From positions 1 through 34,276 of the forward strand of contig WRME01000004.1 in the NCBI GenBank assembly GCA_009777275.1: 34,276 bases of DNA, read 5' to 3'. Positions within the stretch are counted from its first letter, which is position 1. Every line of letters starts with the position of its first letter. The notes under the pieces were generated by a model. That model was not told the DNA's origin. It did not search any database and saw only the letters and a program-made list of their open reading frames with translations. Shown here in pieces: positions 16,536 to 24,690 of the stretch. The translations under genes and the position numbers were made by a program. Source of the stretch: Oscillospiraceae bacterium (GTDB lineage Bacteria; Bacillota; Clostridia; Oscillospirales; Ruminococcaceae).

Positions 16536-16745
16536 ATGTCGGTAAAAGAGCAGTTAATAAATGATATAAAGTTTTTGCCTGAACATACCTTACAGATTAT
16601 CAGTGTTCTTGTAGAAGAATTTGTTATGCTCCACTCAAAAACAAAAGAATCGTTGCGGCCTGTTTTTGGTTCAGGTAAAGGGCAAATGTGGATTGCAGAC
16701 GATTTTGATGCACCGCTTGAGGAATTAAGGGAGTATATGGAATGA
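16536..16745 (+). CDS. Antitoxin, DUF2281/VapB-like
   Basis: A 69-residue protein resembling DUF2281-type antitoxins. The N-terminal part (SVKEQLINDIKFLPEHTLQI) would be the dimer/DNA-binding segment, and the C-terminal part, FGSGKGQMWIADDFDAPLEE, matches the toxin-wrapping tail seen in this group. ATG 16536 follows GTAGGAG. It overlaps the PIN toxin by ATGA, the normal antitoxin-first order, and has its own strong promoter. Base composition is clearly AT-richer than the housekeeping neighbours, suggesting horizontal arrival. Confidence 0.8.
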   Translation: MSVKEQLINDIKFLPEHTLQIISVLVEEFVMLHSKTKESLRPVFGSGKGQMWIADDFDAPLEELREYME

Positions 16746-17116
16746 AAAATCTGCTCGATACACATGCTGTACTATGGTTTTTGAACGGCGAAAAAATGCC
16801 GGAAAACATAAAAGAAATGATAACAGACGGAGAAAATTATATAAGCGTTGTTTCGCTTTGGGAAGTCGCTATCAAAATGAATATAGGCAAGTATACTTTT
16901 AACGGCGGTTTCTCGAAGTTTAGAGAATTAGTAAGAAATAACGGATTTAAATTATTACCGATTAAGGATGAATATATGGAGCAATTGTTCAGATTACCTC
17001 TTATTCATCGTGACCCATTTGACCGTCTGATTATTGCAACTGCGATTGATGAAAAACTGACGCTTATTACCGCAGACGAAAATATACAGAAATATGACGT
17101 AAAATGGGAATGGTGA
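16742..17116 (+). CDS. PIN-domain toxin, VapC-like
   Basis: A 124-residue PIN-fold RNase; VapC-type toxins cleave tRNA or rRNA to stop translation. The four-acid active site is visible: D in LLDTHAVLWFL, E in SLWEVAIK, D in HRDPFDRLIIATA and D in LITADENI. This is the HRDPFDR subgroup that usually pairs with a DUF2281-like antitoxin, as here. Length is standard and the gene looks intact. It sits with its antitoxin between nadD and the LCP gene, at the place where yqeK is normally found. Confidence 0.87.
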   Translation: MKNLLDTHAVLWFLNGEKMPENIKEMITDGENYISVVSLWEVAIKMNIGKYTFNGGFSKFRELVRNNGFKLLPIKDEYMEQLFRLPLIHRDPFDRLIIATAIDEKLTLITADENIQKYDVKWEW

Positions 17117-17155
17117 AGTAAAAACCGAAGACTCGAAATAGTGAAGGAGACTTGT

Positions 17156-18316
17156 ATGAAAGAAATATATTCTGATAGCCGAGGAAGACGCCCCGCATAT
17201 TCTGCTGCGTCAAACTCGAGAGATATATACTCTAATGTGAGGGTGAAACGCAGAAAACGCAGAAAGACCTTGAAAGAAAAGCTTGTATTATCCATGTCGA
17301 TATTGGTGATAGTCGCTTCTATTTTGTCGATAAGCGTTTTTGCCGCTATACATGGACAGTGGCTCGATAAAGAAAACCTACCGGCTCTTCCGGGGGGCTT
17401 TATAAACAAAAGCGATCGGAGCAAGGTAGAGTATATACTAATAGCGGGGATCGATTTTGAGGAGGGCAACAATGTACGCGGAGCAAACCAACTTACCGAT
17501 ACCCTGATGATGCTCTGCTTTGACCGAGAGAACAATACTATGAATTTCTTACAGTTTCCGCGCGACACCTTTGTGGGAAGTTCCACACAAGCATGGACGG
17601 GCAAGATAAACAGTATCTACACAAACGGTTCAAAGAACGGGAAGAAAGGCATAGAGGGATTGAACGAAGTTATCGCAGAAGCCTTTGACATACACGCAAC
17701 AAAATATGTCACCGTGAACATGGGCGGGTTTAAATCGATAATCAGCGCTCTTGGCGGAATAGAGGTTGATGTCCCGTCAAACTTCCCCACCATACGGCTG
17801 GACGGTGTTACGATAAGACCGGGAAAGCAAACCATGAACGGTCTTCAGGCAGAAAAGTTTGTCCGTGCGCGTAACGAATATTCCGATGCAGACTACGGCA
17901 GAATGAGAGCGCAACGGATATTTATGAGCGCATTGTTCGAGCGGTTCTTTTCGCTCAGCAAGACCGAAATCGCCCGTCTCGCCCCGTCTATGATAAGATA
18001 TGTCGCTACAGACCTCACGATCAGCGAGATACTAAGCCTATCTGATGATGCGAGAAAGGTTGACAAGGCTGATATACGGTTCTTTTCGTTAGAGGGCAGG
18101 TATTATTCCTATGTCCCGTCTGGGAACTATCCCAATCAGTCAACCCTTGAGGTCAACAAGACCTCTACAATGGAGCTGTTAAATACGCATTTTCGTCCCT
18201 ATTCAGAGAAGAAAGGTCTCGACAAACTAAAGATATGGGGCAACAATCTAAACAGATCAGACCTGAAAAACGAGGACACTGCGGTTGACGACCCATTTTC
18301 TGCAAATAAAAAATAA
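17156..18316 (+). CDS. LytR-CpsA-Psr (LCP) family cell-wall ligase
   Basis: LCP enzymes transfer undecaprenyl-linked polymers such as teichoic acid or capsule onto peptidoglycan. The 386-residue protein has a basic cytoplasmic N-terminus, one membrane segment (LSMSILVIVASILSISVFAA, about 46-65) and an extracellular LCP domain: LTDTLMMLCFD, FLQFPRDTFV, KINSIYTNG, GGFKSIISALGGIEVDVP, VRARNEYSDADYGRMRAQR. The arginines and aspartates that bind the pyrophosphate lipid are present. ATG 17156 is preferred to GTG 17141 because GAAGGAG sits six bases upstream. Position ahead of rsfS is the conserved Firmicutes order. Confidence 0.92.
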   Translation: MKEIYSDSRGRRPAYSAASNSRDIYSNVRVKRRKRRKTLKEKLVLSMSILVIVASILSISVFAAIHGQWLDKENLPALPGGFINKSDRSKVEYILIAGIDFEEGNNVRGANQLTDTLMMLCFDRENNTMNFLQFPRDTFVGSSTQAWTGKINSIYTNGSKNGKKGIEGLNEVIAEAFDIHATKYVTVNMGGFKSIISALGGIEVDVPSNFPTIRLDGVTIRPGKQTMNGLQAEKFVRARNEYSDADYGRMRAQRIFMSALFERFFSLSKTEIARLAPSMIRYVATDLTISEILSLSDDARKVDKADIRFFSLEGRYYSYVPSGNYPNQSTLEVNKTSTMELLNTHFRPYSEKKGLDKLKIWGNNLNRSDLKNEDTAVDDPFSANKK

Positions 18317-18329
18317 AGGAGATGTAAGC

Positions 18330-18680
18330 ATGGATTCATTACAAGCGGCAAAGGTTATCGTAAAGGCGCTCGATTCTAAAAAGGCGGAAGACATCAGGGT
18401 TATCGGAATTGGCGAGCTTTCGGTAATCGGCGATTATTTCATCATAGCAAGCGGCAGGAGCGGAGTTCAGGTAAAGGCTCTTGCAGACGAGATCGAAACA
18501 AAGATGAGCGAAAAGGGAGTCACACCAAAGCGAATCGAGGGATACTCCTATGCCAACTGGGTAATTCTCGATTACATCGATGTTATAGTACACCTCTTCC
18601 ACAGCGACACCCGTGAGTTTTATTCGCTCGAAAGACTATGGTCAGACGGAGAACAGATTGACATCGCAAATTTATTATGA
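18330..18680 (+). CDS. rsfS: Ribosomal silencing factor RsfS
   Basis: RsfS binds L14 on the large subunit and blocks subunit joining in starvation. The 116-residue protein shows the family core: KKAEDIRVIGIGELSVIGDYF, IIASGRSGVQVKALADEIE, EGYSYANWVILDYIDVIVHLF and FYSLERLWSD. ATG 18330 follows AAAGGAG. Gene order LCP-rsfS-leuS is normal for Clostridia, but here leuS is pushed 640 nt away by a YafQ-type cassette. The last codons and stop lie within a 24-nt sequence repeated exactly on the far side of that cassette. Confidence 0.95.
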   Translation: MDSLQAAKVIVKALDSKKAEDIRVIGIGELSVIGDYFIIASGRSGVQVKALADEIETKMSEKGVTPKRIEGYSYANWVILDYIDVIVHLFHSDTREFYSLERLWSDGEQIDIANLL

Positions 18681-18708
18681 TAGGATAATATATGGGAGTT
18701 GATGATCT

Positions 18709-18939
18709 ATGGAAACAGCTAATTATAATCTTGCGATTGACCCTGTTATAAAAACAAGTAGGAGACATAAATTTCCGTTTGATGTAAGAGTACCAAATTC
18801 AAAACTTATTCAAGCAATGCAAGAAACCGAACAGATTTTAGAGGAATACGCAAACGGCACTCGCATTTCACAGCCATACACAAATATACACGATATTCTT
18901 CAAGAAATCCTAAACGAGGAGAATGACGACGATGTATGA
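18709..18939 (+). CDS. Antitoxin partner of YafQ-like toxin
   Basis: A 76-residue acidic protein of unrecognised family. The assignment rests on context: it immediately precedes and overlaps a YafQ/RelE-like toxin. The middle segment PNSKLIQAMQETEQILEEYANG resembles the helical toxin-binding part of RelB/DinJ antitoxins, and the C-terminus is very acidic (NEENDDDV). ATG 18709 follows GGGAG with a longish spacing. AT-rich compared with rsfS and leuS. Confidence 0.7.
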   Translation: METANYNLAIDPVIKTSRRHKFPFDVRVPNSKLIQAMQETEQILEEYANGTRISQPYTNIHDILQEILNEENDDDV

Positions 18940-19216
18940 TATTGATCGTTCTGTCAAATCATTTCGTCGAAGTGTTCGCAAGGTTGCCAAACGTGGATAT
19001 GACATATCAAAACTGGAGAATACCATCGAATTATTAGCAGAGGGTAAACCTATGCCGCCTGAATACCAAGATCATTCATTAAAAGGCAAATACATCCGTT
19101 ATCGTGAATGTCATGTAGGCGGGGAGGGTGATTGGTTGTTGATCTATAGAAAAGACCATAGTCGTCTTATCCTTGTTTTGACCGAAACAGGCACTCATTC
19201 GGATTTATTTGAGTAA
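18932..19216 (+). CDS. YafQ/RelE-family mRNA interferase toxin
   Basis: A 94-residue RelE-fold protein; YafQ-type toxins cut mRNA at the ribosomal A site. Recognised by SFRRSVRKVAKRG near the start, LKGKYIRYRECHVGGEGDWLL in the middle (His and the D-W pair of the YafQ active site) and the C-terminal THSDLF with its catalytic histidine. Start ATG 18932 is favoured over the track's 18923 because GAGGAGA sits nine bases upstream of it. It overlaps the antitoxin by 8 nt. Looks intact and therefore probably active. Confidence 0.87.
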   Translation: MYDIDRSVKSFRRSVRKVAKRGYDISKLENTIELLAEGKPMPPEYQDHSLKGKYIRYRECHVGGEGDWLLIYRKDHSRLILVLTETGTHSDLFE

Positions 19217-19230
19217 TTTTATTATACTTT

Positions 19231-19256
19231 AATTCTGCGTCAGTAGGCGCAGAATT
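19231..19256 (+). terminator. Hairpin after the YafQ-like toxin
   Basis: AATTCTGCG (19231-19239) pairs perfectly with CGCAGAATT (19248-19256) around an 8-nt loop. The downstream TGTGGC is not a U-tract, so it may be a weak terminator or an mRNA-stabilising end that isolates the cassette from leuS. Confidence 0.45.
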
Positions 19257-19318
19257 TGTGGCATTACGCAAAATGGTATGACATCGCAAATTTATTATGA
19301 TATAAAGGAATTTTTAAC

Positions 19319-21727
19319 ATGAGTTATGAGTATACGAGGATAGAGAAAAAGTGGCAGGACAGATGGGACGAATTGCAGCCTTTTAAGGCTGTCGACGACT
19401 ATACCCTCCCGAAATTTTATGCGCTCCTTGAGTTTCCATATCCATCGGGGCAGGGACTGCACGTTGGTCATCCCCGGCCCTATACGGCGCTTGATATTGT
19501 AGCGCGAAAACGCCGAATGCAGGGATACAATGTACTCCTGCCTATGGGCTGGGACGCATTCGGTCTGCCTACAGAGAACTATGCCATACAAAATAAAATA
19601 CATCCCAAGAAGGTTACAAAGGATAATATAGCGAGGTTTAAATCCCAACTAAAGTCTCTGGGGCTTTCATTCGACTGGAGCCGTGAGGTTGATACAACCG
19701 ACCCCGCCTATTACAAATGGACACAGTGGATATTCCTGCAATTATTCAAGCAGGGTCTTGCCTATAAAAAAGAAATGAAGGTCAACTGGTGCAGCGAGTG
19801 TAAGGTTGTTCTTGCCAATGAAGAGGTTGTAAACGGTCAATGCGAGCGTTGCGGAGGTGAGATAGTCCGCAGGGTAAAGTCGCAATGGATGCTTGCCATA
19901 ACCGAATATGCACAGAAGCTCATAGACGGTCTTGCCGATGTTGATTATATCAACAGCGTCAGGCTGTCTCAGATAAACTGGATAGGACGTTCCGAGGGAG
20001 CAAGGGTTGTTTTTGCAACGACAGCGGGTGATGATATTACCGTCTTCACAACACGTCCCGACACCCTTTTCGGTGCTACCTATATGGTAATCTCACCCGA
20101 GCATCCGCTTGTGGAAAAATGGGCCGACAAAATAACCAACATACAGCAGGTGCGTGATTATCAGGAGAGTTCGTCAAGAAAGTCGGATTTTGAGCGGACC
20201 GAAATAGCCAAGGATAAAACAGGGGTCAGACTTGAGGGAATCAGCGGTATAAACCCCGTAAACGATAGCGAGATACCTATATATATATCTGATTATGTTC
20301 TCATGTCATACGGCACGGGCGCTATAATGGCGGTACCGGGACATGATACACGAGATTACGAATTTGCCAAGACCTTAGGACTTCCTATAATCGAGGTTGT
20401 CAGCGGAGGAGACATAACAAAAGAAGCATTTACCGACTGTGACACGGGAATCATGGTCAATTCCGGTTTTCTAAACGGTATGAGCGTACAGGATGCCAAG
20501 GAAAAAATCACATCCTTTTTAGAGCAAAACGGTAAGGGTGAGGCTAATGTTACCTACAAACTGCGTGACTGGATTTTTGCCCGCCAACGCTATTGGGGCG
20601 AACCTATACCCATCGTGTTTTGCGACAAATGCGGAACCGTACCTCTCGATGAAAGCGAACTGCCCCTAACACTGCCTGAGGTTCAGACATATGAACCCAC
20701 AGGTGACGGAAGTTCTCCGCTTGCCGCTATAGAGGATTTTGTCAACACCACCTGCCCAAGCTGCGGAGGAGCGGCACGCAGAGAGACCGATACAATGCCG
20801 CAATGGGCGGGATCATCCTGGTATTTCTTGCGATACTGCGACCCGAATAACAACGACATTCTTGCTTCAAAGCAGGCACTCGACTACTGGATGCCGGTTG
20901 ATTGGTACAACGGCGGCATGGAGCATAACACCCTTCATCTGCTCTATTCACGGTTTTGGCACAAGTTCTTGTACGACATAGGAGCGGTCAGCTGTCCCGA
21001 ACCCTATTCCAAACGCACAAGCCACGGAATGATACTGGGCGAAAACAACGAGAAGATGAGCAAATCTAGAGGTAATGTGGTTAATCCCGATGATATTATC
21101 CGTGATTACGGAGCCGATACAATGCGGCTATATGAGATGTTTATCGGCGATTTTGAAAAGGCCGCCCCCTGGAACTCAACCTCGATAAAGGGATGCAAGC
21201 GATTTCTCGACAGAGTATGGAATCTGCAGTCAATCTCTTCGGACAAAGCAGGATACTCCGCCGCTCTTGAGACAAAATTTCACAAGACGATAAAAAAGGT
21301 TTCTGCCGATATAGATTCGCTGAAATTCAACACAGCAATATCGGCAATGATGACCCTGCTTAACGATATATATGACACAGGAACCGTCACTAAGGACGAA
21401 CTGCGTGATTTTATAATACTGCTAAGTCCGTTTGCTCCCCATATATGCGAAGAACTCTACGAACTTTGCGGCTTTGGAGGAATGGTACACGAGCAGAAGT
21501 GGCTGACATATGATGAGGATAAGTGTATAGATGATTCGGCCGAGATCGCCGTTCAGATAAACGGCAAGATCATATCCCGTATCACAGTGAGCATGGATGA
21601 TGATGAGGACAGCGTTGTTGCCGTCGCATTAGCAGACCCAAAGGTTGCCGCTGCTGCCGCTGCGGGCAAAAACATTATTAAAAAAATCTATGTTAAAGGA
21701 AGTCTGCTTAACATAGTGGCGAAGTGA
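19319..21727 (+). CDS. leuS: Leucyl-tRNA synthetase
   Basis: Class I synthetase charging tRNA-Leu. At 802 residues it has the usual bacterial length. The HIGH-type motif is [12 protein letters not shown] near residue 48, a zinc-binding pair of CxxC motifs occurs around 157-180 (CSECK, CERCGG), the CP1 editing domain is represented by [14 protein letters not shown] and [15 protein letters not shown], and KMSKSRGN lies near 579. The C-terminal anticodon domain follows. ATG 19319 follows AAAGGAA. Neither a T-box leader nor another riboswitch is visible in the 102 nt upstream, which derive from the inserted cassette and the duplicated rsfS end. Confidence 0.97.
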   Translation: MSYEYTRIEKKWQDRWDELQPFKAVDDYTLPKFYALLEFPYPSGQGLHVGHPRPYTALDIVARKRRMQGYNVLLPMGWDAFGLPTENYAIQNKIHPKKVTKDNIARFKSQLKSLGLSFDWSREVDTTDPAYYKWTQWIFLQLFKQGLAYKKEMKVNWCSECKVVLANEEVVNGQCERCGGEIVRRVKSQWMLAITEYAQKLIDGLADVDYINSVRLSQINWIGRSEGARVVFATTAGDDITVFTTRPDTLFGATYMVISPEHPLVEKWADKITNIQQVRDYQESSSRKSDFERTEIAKDKTGVRLEGISGINPVNDSEIPIYISDYVLMSYGTGAIMAVPGHDTRDYEFAKTLGLPIIEVVSGGDITKEAFTDCDTGIMVNSGFLNGMSVQDAKEKITSFLEQNGKGEANVTYKLRDWIFARQRYWGEPIPIVFCDKCGTVPLDESELPLTLPEVQTYEPTGDGSSPLAAIEDFVNTTCPSCGGAARRETDTMPQWAGSSWYFLRYCDPNNNDILASKQALDYWMPVDWYNGGMEHNTLHLLYSRFWHKFLYDIGAVSCPEPYSKRTSHGMILGENNEKMSKSRGNVVNPDDIIRDYGADTMRLYEMFIGDFEKAAPWNSTSIKGCKRFLDRVWNLQSISSDKAGYSAALETKFHKTIKKVSADIDSLKFNTAISAMMTLLNDIYDTGTVTKDELRDFIILLSPFAPHICEELYELCGFGGMVHEQKWLTYDEDKCIDDSAEIAVQINGKIISRITVSMDDDEDSVVAVALADPKVAAAAAAGKNIIKKIYVKGSLLNIVAK

Positions 21728-21774
21728 TCTCTTTGAGGATTTAAGAGCATAATATTTTATAGGAGGCGTTTATT

Positions 21775-21975
21775 TTGGCAGGAACAATAAATTTTAACAT
21801 TGAGGTTGCTCAAGATATACAAGATCAAATCGAAGAGAGCATGACAATGTTTAAAGCAAAGGAATCTCTAAAAAGTATGCAGGAACAATCGATGAATAAC
21901 AAGGTTTCAGAAATGAGCTTAGAAGAAATAAATGCCGAAATTTCGGCCTATAGACAGGAACGGTTAAATGCGTAG
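21775..21975 (+). CDS. Antitoxin of COG1569-type PIN module
   Basis: A 66-residue protein with no family I can name. It is largely helical and charged (FNIEVAQDIQDQIEESMTMF, then SLEEINAEISAYRQER), consistent with a small antitoxin whose C-terminus binds the PIN toxin that it overlaps by 8 nt. The start is TTG 21775, following ATAGGAGG at good spacing. Placed between leuS and metK in the same orientation; AT-rich. Confidence 0.65.
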   Translation: MAGTINFNIEVAQDIQDQIEESMTMFKAKESLKSMQEQSMNNKVSEMSLEEINAEISAYRQERLNA

Positions 21976-22369
21976 AATAGTTGTCGATACGAATGTTTTA
22001 ATTTCTTCTGCTATTTCTGATAAAGGAAGTCCTGCAAAAATCATGGATTTAGTGCTGGATGGGTTGATAAAAACTTGTTACAGCCATCAAATAATATTGG
22101 AATACAAAGAGGTTCTTTCAAGACCGAAATTTGACTTTGATTACAAAAAACAACAAAGTCTTATAGCGGGAATAAAACGATCCGGAATTTTAATTGATCC
22201 CGATACAAGCACAATAAAAATACCGGATGAAAGCGACCGTGTTTTTTATGACACTGCATACGAGAGCGGCTCTATCCTTGTAACGGGTAATATAAAGCAT
22301 TATCCCGATAAATGTTTTATAATGACACCTACAGAATACATATATAATATTTATAATATTTTAAAATAG
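21968..22369 (+). CDS. PIN-domain toxin, COG1569-like
   Basis: A 133-residue PIN-fold protein, predicted RNase toxin. It begins [19 protein letters not shown], with the first catalytic aspartate, and has [13 protein letters not shown], the acidic [15 protein letters not shown] and the [10 protein letters not shown] segment that marks this subgroup, which differs from the VapC-like protein at 16742. The gene looks complete and overlaps its antitoxin by 8 nt. metK begins 14 nt downstream. AT-rich relative to leuS and metK. Confidence 0.83.
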   Translation: MRRIVVDTNVLISSAISDKGSPAKIMDLVLDGLIKTCYSHQIILEYKEVLSRPKFDFDYKKQQSLIAGIKRSGILIDPDTSTIKIPDESDRVFYDTAYESGSILVTGNIKHYPDKCFIMTPTEYIYNIYNILK

Positions 22370-22383
22370 GAGGAAGATTTATT

Positions 22384-23574
22384 ATGTCTAAGTTTTTATT
22401 CACATCAGAATCGGTTACGGAGGGGCATCCGGATAAGGTCTGCGACCAAATTTCCGATGCTGTTCTTGACGCAATTATCGAACAAGACCCGACGGCTCGG
22501 GTAGCCTGTGAAACGACCTGCACTACAGGAATGATTCTTGTAATGGGCGAAATCTCCACCAACTGCTACATAGATATACCAAAGGTAGCAAGAAATGTCG
22601 TTAAAGAAATCGGGTATGACGACAATTCTTATGGATTTGACGGAAACACCTGCGCTGTTATAACCAGCATTGACGAACAATCACCCGACATCGCTCTGGG
22701 CGTGGATACAGCTCTTGAGGCAAAGTCAGGCTCCGAGAACAAATACGATTCAACCGGAGCAGGTGATCAGGGCATGATGTTCGGTTATGCCTGCGATGAT
22801 ACCCCTGAGTTTATGCCTATGACCCTCTCGTTAGCGCATAAACTAACAAAAAAACTAACACAGGTTCGCAAGGACGGTCTTCTTGATTATCTGCGGCCGG
22901 ACGGAAAGTCTCAGGTTACCATAGAGTATATCGATGGCAAGCCCGCAAGAGTAGAGGCCGTTGTTGTTTCCAGCCAACATTCTCCTAATGTCAGTCTCGA
23001 TGTTATTCGCCGGGATATAATAGAAAAGGTTATAAAAACCACCATCAGTCCGGAACTAATGGATGACAATACAAAGATATTTGTTAATCCTACAGGGCGT
23101 TTTGTAGTCGGCGGCCCTCAGGGTGACAGCGGACTTACCGGACGCAAGATAATCGTTGACACCTATGGCGGATTCGGCAGACACGGCGGCGGATCCTTCT
23201 CAGGAAAAGACCCTACCAAGGTTGACCGCAGCGCCGCATATGCCTGTCGTCATATAGCCAAGAATGTCGTTGCGGCGGGACTTGCCGCCCGTTGCGAGAT
23301 TCAGCTGGCATATGCGATAGGAGTTTCCCGTCCCGTTTCTGTAATGGCAGAAACATTCGGTACAGGCAACTACCCCGATGATAAAATAGCACAGGCGATA
23401 CAAAAGGTCTTCGACCTTCGTCCGCTTGCATTAATAGATTCGCTGGATCTACGCAAGCCTATATACAGACAGTTGGCCTCATACGGACACATGGGAAGAG
23501 AAGAGCTGGGCGTTAGATGGGAGCTTATCGACAAGGCGGAAGAATTAAAGAAAGCAATTAACGGTATTTGTTAA
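22384..23574 (+). CDS. metK: S-adenosylmethionine synthetase
   Basis: Makes S-adenosylmethionine from methionine and ATP. The 396-residue protein opens with [21 protein letters not shown] and carries the signatures [12 protein letters not shown] and [19 protein letters not shown], diagnostic of MetK. ATG 22384 follows AGGAGGAAG. No SAM riboswitch is present upstream, where metK is often regulated in Firmicutes; the space is taken by the PIN cassette. The stop codon abuts the ATG of the cysteine desulfurase (TAAATG). SAM made here would feed the SpoU methyltransferase in this window among many others. Confidence 0.97.
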   Translation: MSKFLFTSESVTEGHPDKVCDQISDAVLDAIIEQDPTARVACETTCTTGMILVMGEISTNCYIDIPKVARNVVKEIGYDDNSYGFDGNTCAVITSIDEQSPDIALGVDTALEAKSGSENKYDSTGAGDQGMMFGYACDDTPEFMPMTLSLAHKLTKKLTQVRKDGLLDYLRPDGKSQVTIEYIDGKPARVEAVVVSSQHSPNVSLDVIRRDIIEKVIKTTISPELMDDNTKIFVNPTGRFVVGGPQGDSGLTGRKIIVDTYGGFGRHGGGSFSGKDPTKVDRSAAYACRHIAKNVVAAGLAARCEIQLAYAIGVSRPVSVMAETFGTGNYPDDKIAQAIQKVFDLRPLALIDSLDLRKPIYRQLASYGHMGREELGVRWELIDKAEELKKAINGIC

Positions 23575-24690
23575 ATGAGTATTTATCTCGACAACAGCGC
23601 TACTACTAAGGTTTGTGATCAAGCCGTTGCCGCCGCCGTATATGCTATGCAAACCTGTTACGGCAATCCCTCTTCACTGCACGGAATGGGTCTGAGCGCA
23701 GAAAAGCTCTTGACCAACTCCAGAGAAACGGTTGCACACGCTCTAAACTGCAAACCCGCTGAGATAATCTTTACATCGGGAGCTACCGAGAGCAACAACA
23801 TAGCTATTTTAGGAGCGGCGGATGCGGCTAAACGCCGAGGGAACAGGATAATCACGACCAAGACCGAGCATATTTCTGTCCTGCGTCCGCTTGAGTATTT
23901 GGCGGGTAAGGGCTATGAGGTTGTATACCTCAGCCCCAACGCAGAGGGGAACTATGACCCAGCAGATATTATAAGCAGTATAGACAGCCAGACCATACTT
24001 GTCTCGCTATCCTCTGTAAACAGCGAAACAGGCGCCGTGATTCCGATCAAAGAGATTGCGACGGGCATAAAAAACGCCAACAAAAACACACTCATTCATA
24101 TAGACGCCTGTCAGTCCTTTTGCAGACTAAGGTCTGTCTTAGGCCCTGTCGATATGATAAGCGTTAGCGGACACAAGATACAAGCGCCAAAGGGAGTCGG
24201 GGCGTTGTATGTTAAAAAGGGCGTTAATCTGCGGCCCGTTTTGCATGGAGGAGACCACGAGAACAAACTGCGGCCGGGAACCGAAAGCGTGCCGCTTATT
24301 GCGGCATTCGGCAAGGCAGCAGAATACACATCGGGAATCATGGCAGGTCAGTATGACAGGTATCTTAGCCTAAACAAATATCTGAGAACTAACCTGCCCA
24401 ACGATGTTGTGATAAACTCATCTATAGATGCAGTGCCGTATATCATCAACATTTCAACCACAATAAAGTCTGAAATAATGATGCACTTTCTTGAGAACCA
24501 CGGCATCTATGTTTCGAGCGGATCCGCCTGCTCCAAGGGTGCAAAAAGCCATGTGCTTTCGGCTATGGGGATTCCTATGGCACGAATAGATACGGCGCTG
24601 AGGATAAGCATGGGTGCTGATACAACCCAAGACGATCTTGACCAGCTGCTGTCGGGTCTAAGACAAGGGATGGAGAGATTGAGAAGATGA
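23575..24690 (+). CDS. Cysteine desulfurase, NifS/IscS type
   Basis: PLP enzyme that removes sulfur from cysteine as a persulfide. The 371-residue protein begins IYLDNSATTKV, has FTSGATESNNIAILG, SVNSETGAVIPI, the PLP lysine in SVSGHKIQAPKG and the catalytic cysteine loop SSGSACSKGAKSH. It lies directly before thiI with a 4-nt overlap. This pairing matches Bacillus subtilis NifZ-ThiI, where a dedicated desulfurase supplies sulfur for 4-thiouridine in tRNA. No iscU-like scaffold is nearby, so tRNA thiolation is the likeliest role. Confidence 0.93.
   Translation: MSIYLDNSATTKVCDQAVAAAVYAMQTCYGNPSSLHGMGLSAEKLLTNSRETVAHALNCKPAEIIFTSGATESNNIAILGAADAAKRRGNRIITTKTEHISVLRPLEYLAGKGYEVVYLSPNAEGNYDPADIISSIDSQTILVSLSSVNSETGAVIPIKEIATGIKNANKNTLIHIDACQSFCRLRSVLGPVDMISVSGHKIQAPKGVGALYVKKGVNLRPVLHGGDHENKLRPGTESVPLIAAFGKAAEYTSGIMAGQYDRYLSLNKYLRTNLPNDVVINSSIDAVPYIINISTTIKSEIMMHFLENHGIYVSSGSACSKGAKSHVLSAMGIPMARIDTALRISMGADTTQDDLDQLLSGLRQGMERLRR

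Larger units (their letters stand above)
18659..19302 (+). repeat. 24-nt direct repeats flanking the YafQ-type cassette
   Basis: A perfect 24-nt repeat starting TGACATCGCAAATTTATTAT occurs at 18659-18682, where it forms the end of rsfS including its stop codon, and at 19279-19302, just before leuS. The unit is 620 nt long and contains exactly the antitoxin and toxin genes. The first copy also supplies a TTGACA (18658-18663) that could act with TAGGAT (18681-18686) as a weak promoter for the cassette. Confidence 0.9.
21749..22382 (+). repeat. Similar leader sequences on both sides of second PIN cassette
   Basis: ATAATATTTTA then TAGGAGG and TTTATT precede the antitoxin (21749-21774). The same string, with a 3-nt and a small further insertion, precedes metK (22353-22382). 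Because both are AT-rich ribosome binding regions, chance similarity cannot be excluded. Confidence 0.4.

Noticed and set aside
16742-17116. Duplicated insertion junction around the first PIN module, like the other cassettes
   Set aside because: The sequences before the antitoxin and before the LCP gene share only a generic GGAGA ribosome binding site; no convincing repeat.
19217-19318. T-box leader for leuS
   Set aside because: Only 102 nt are available, with a simple hairpin and the duplicated rsfS end; no specifier or T-box sequence is visible.
22321-22383. SAM riboswitch upstream of metK
   Set aside because: The space is taken by the PIN toxin gene and a 14-nt leader; there is no room for an aptamer.
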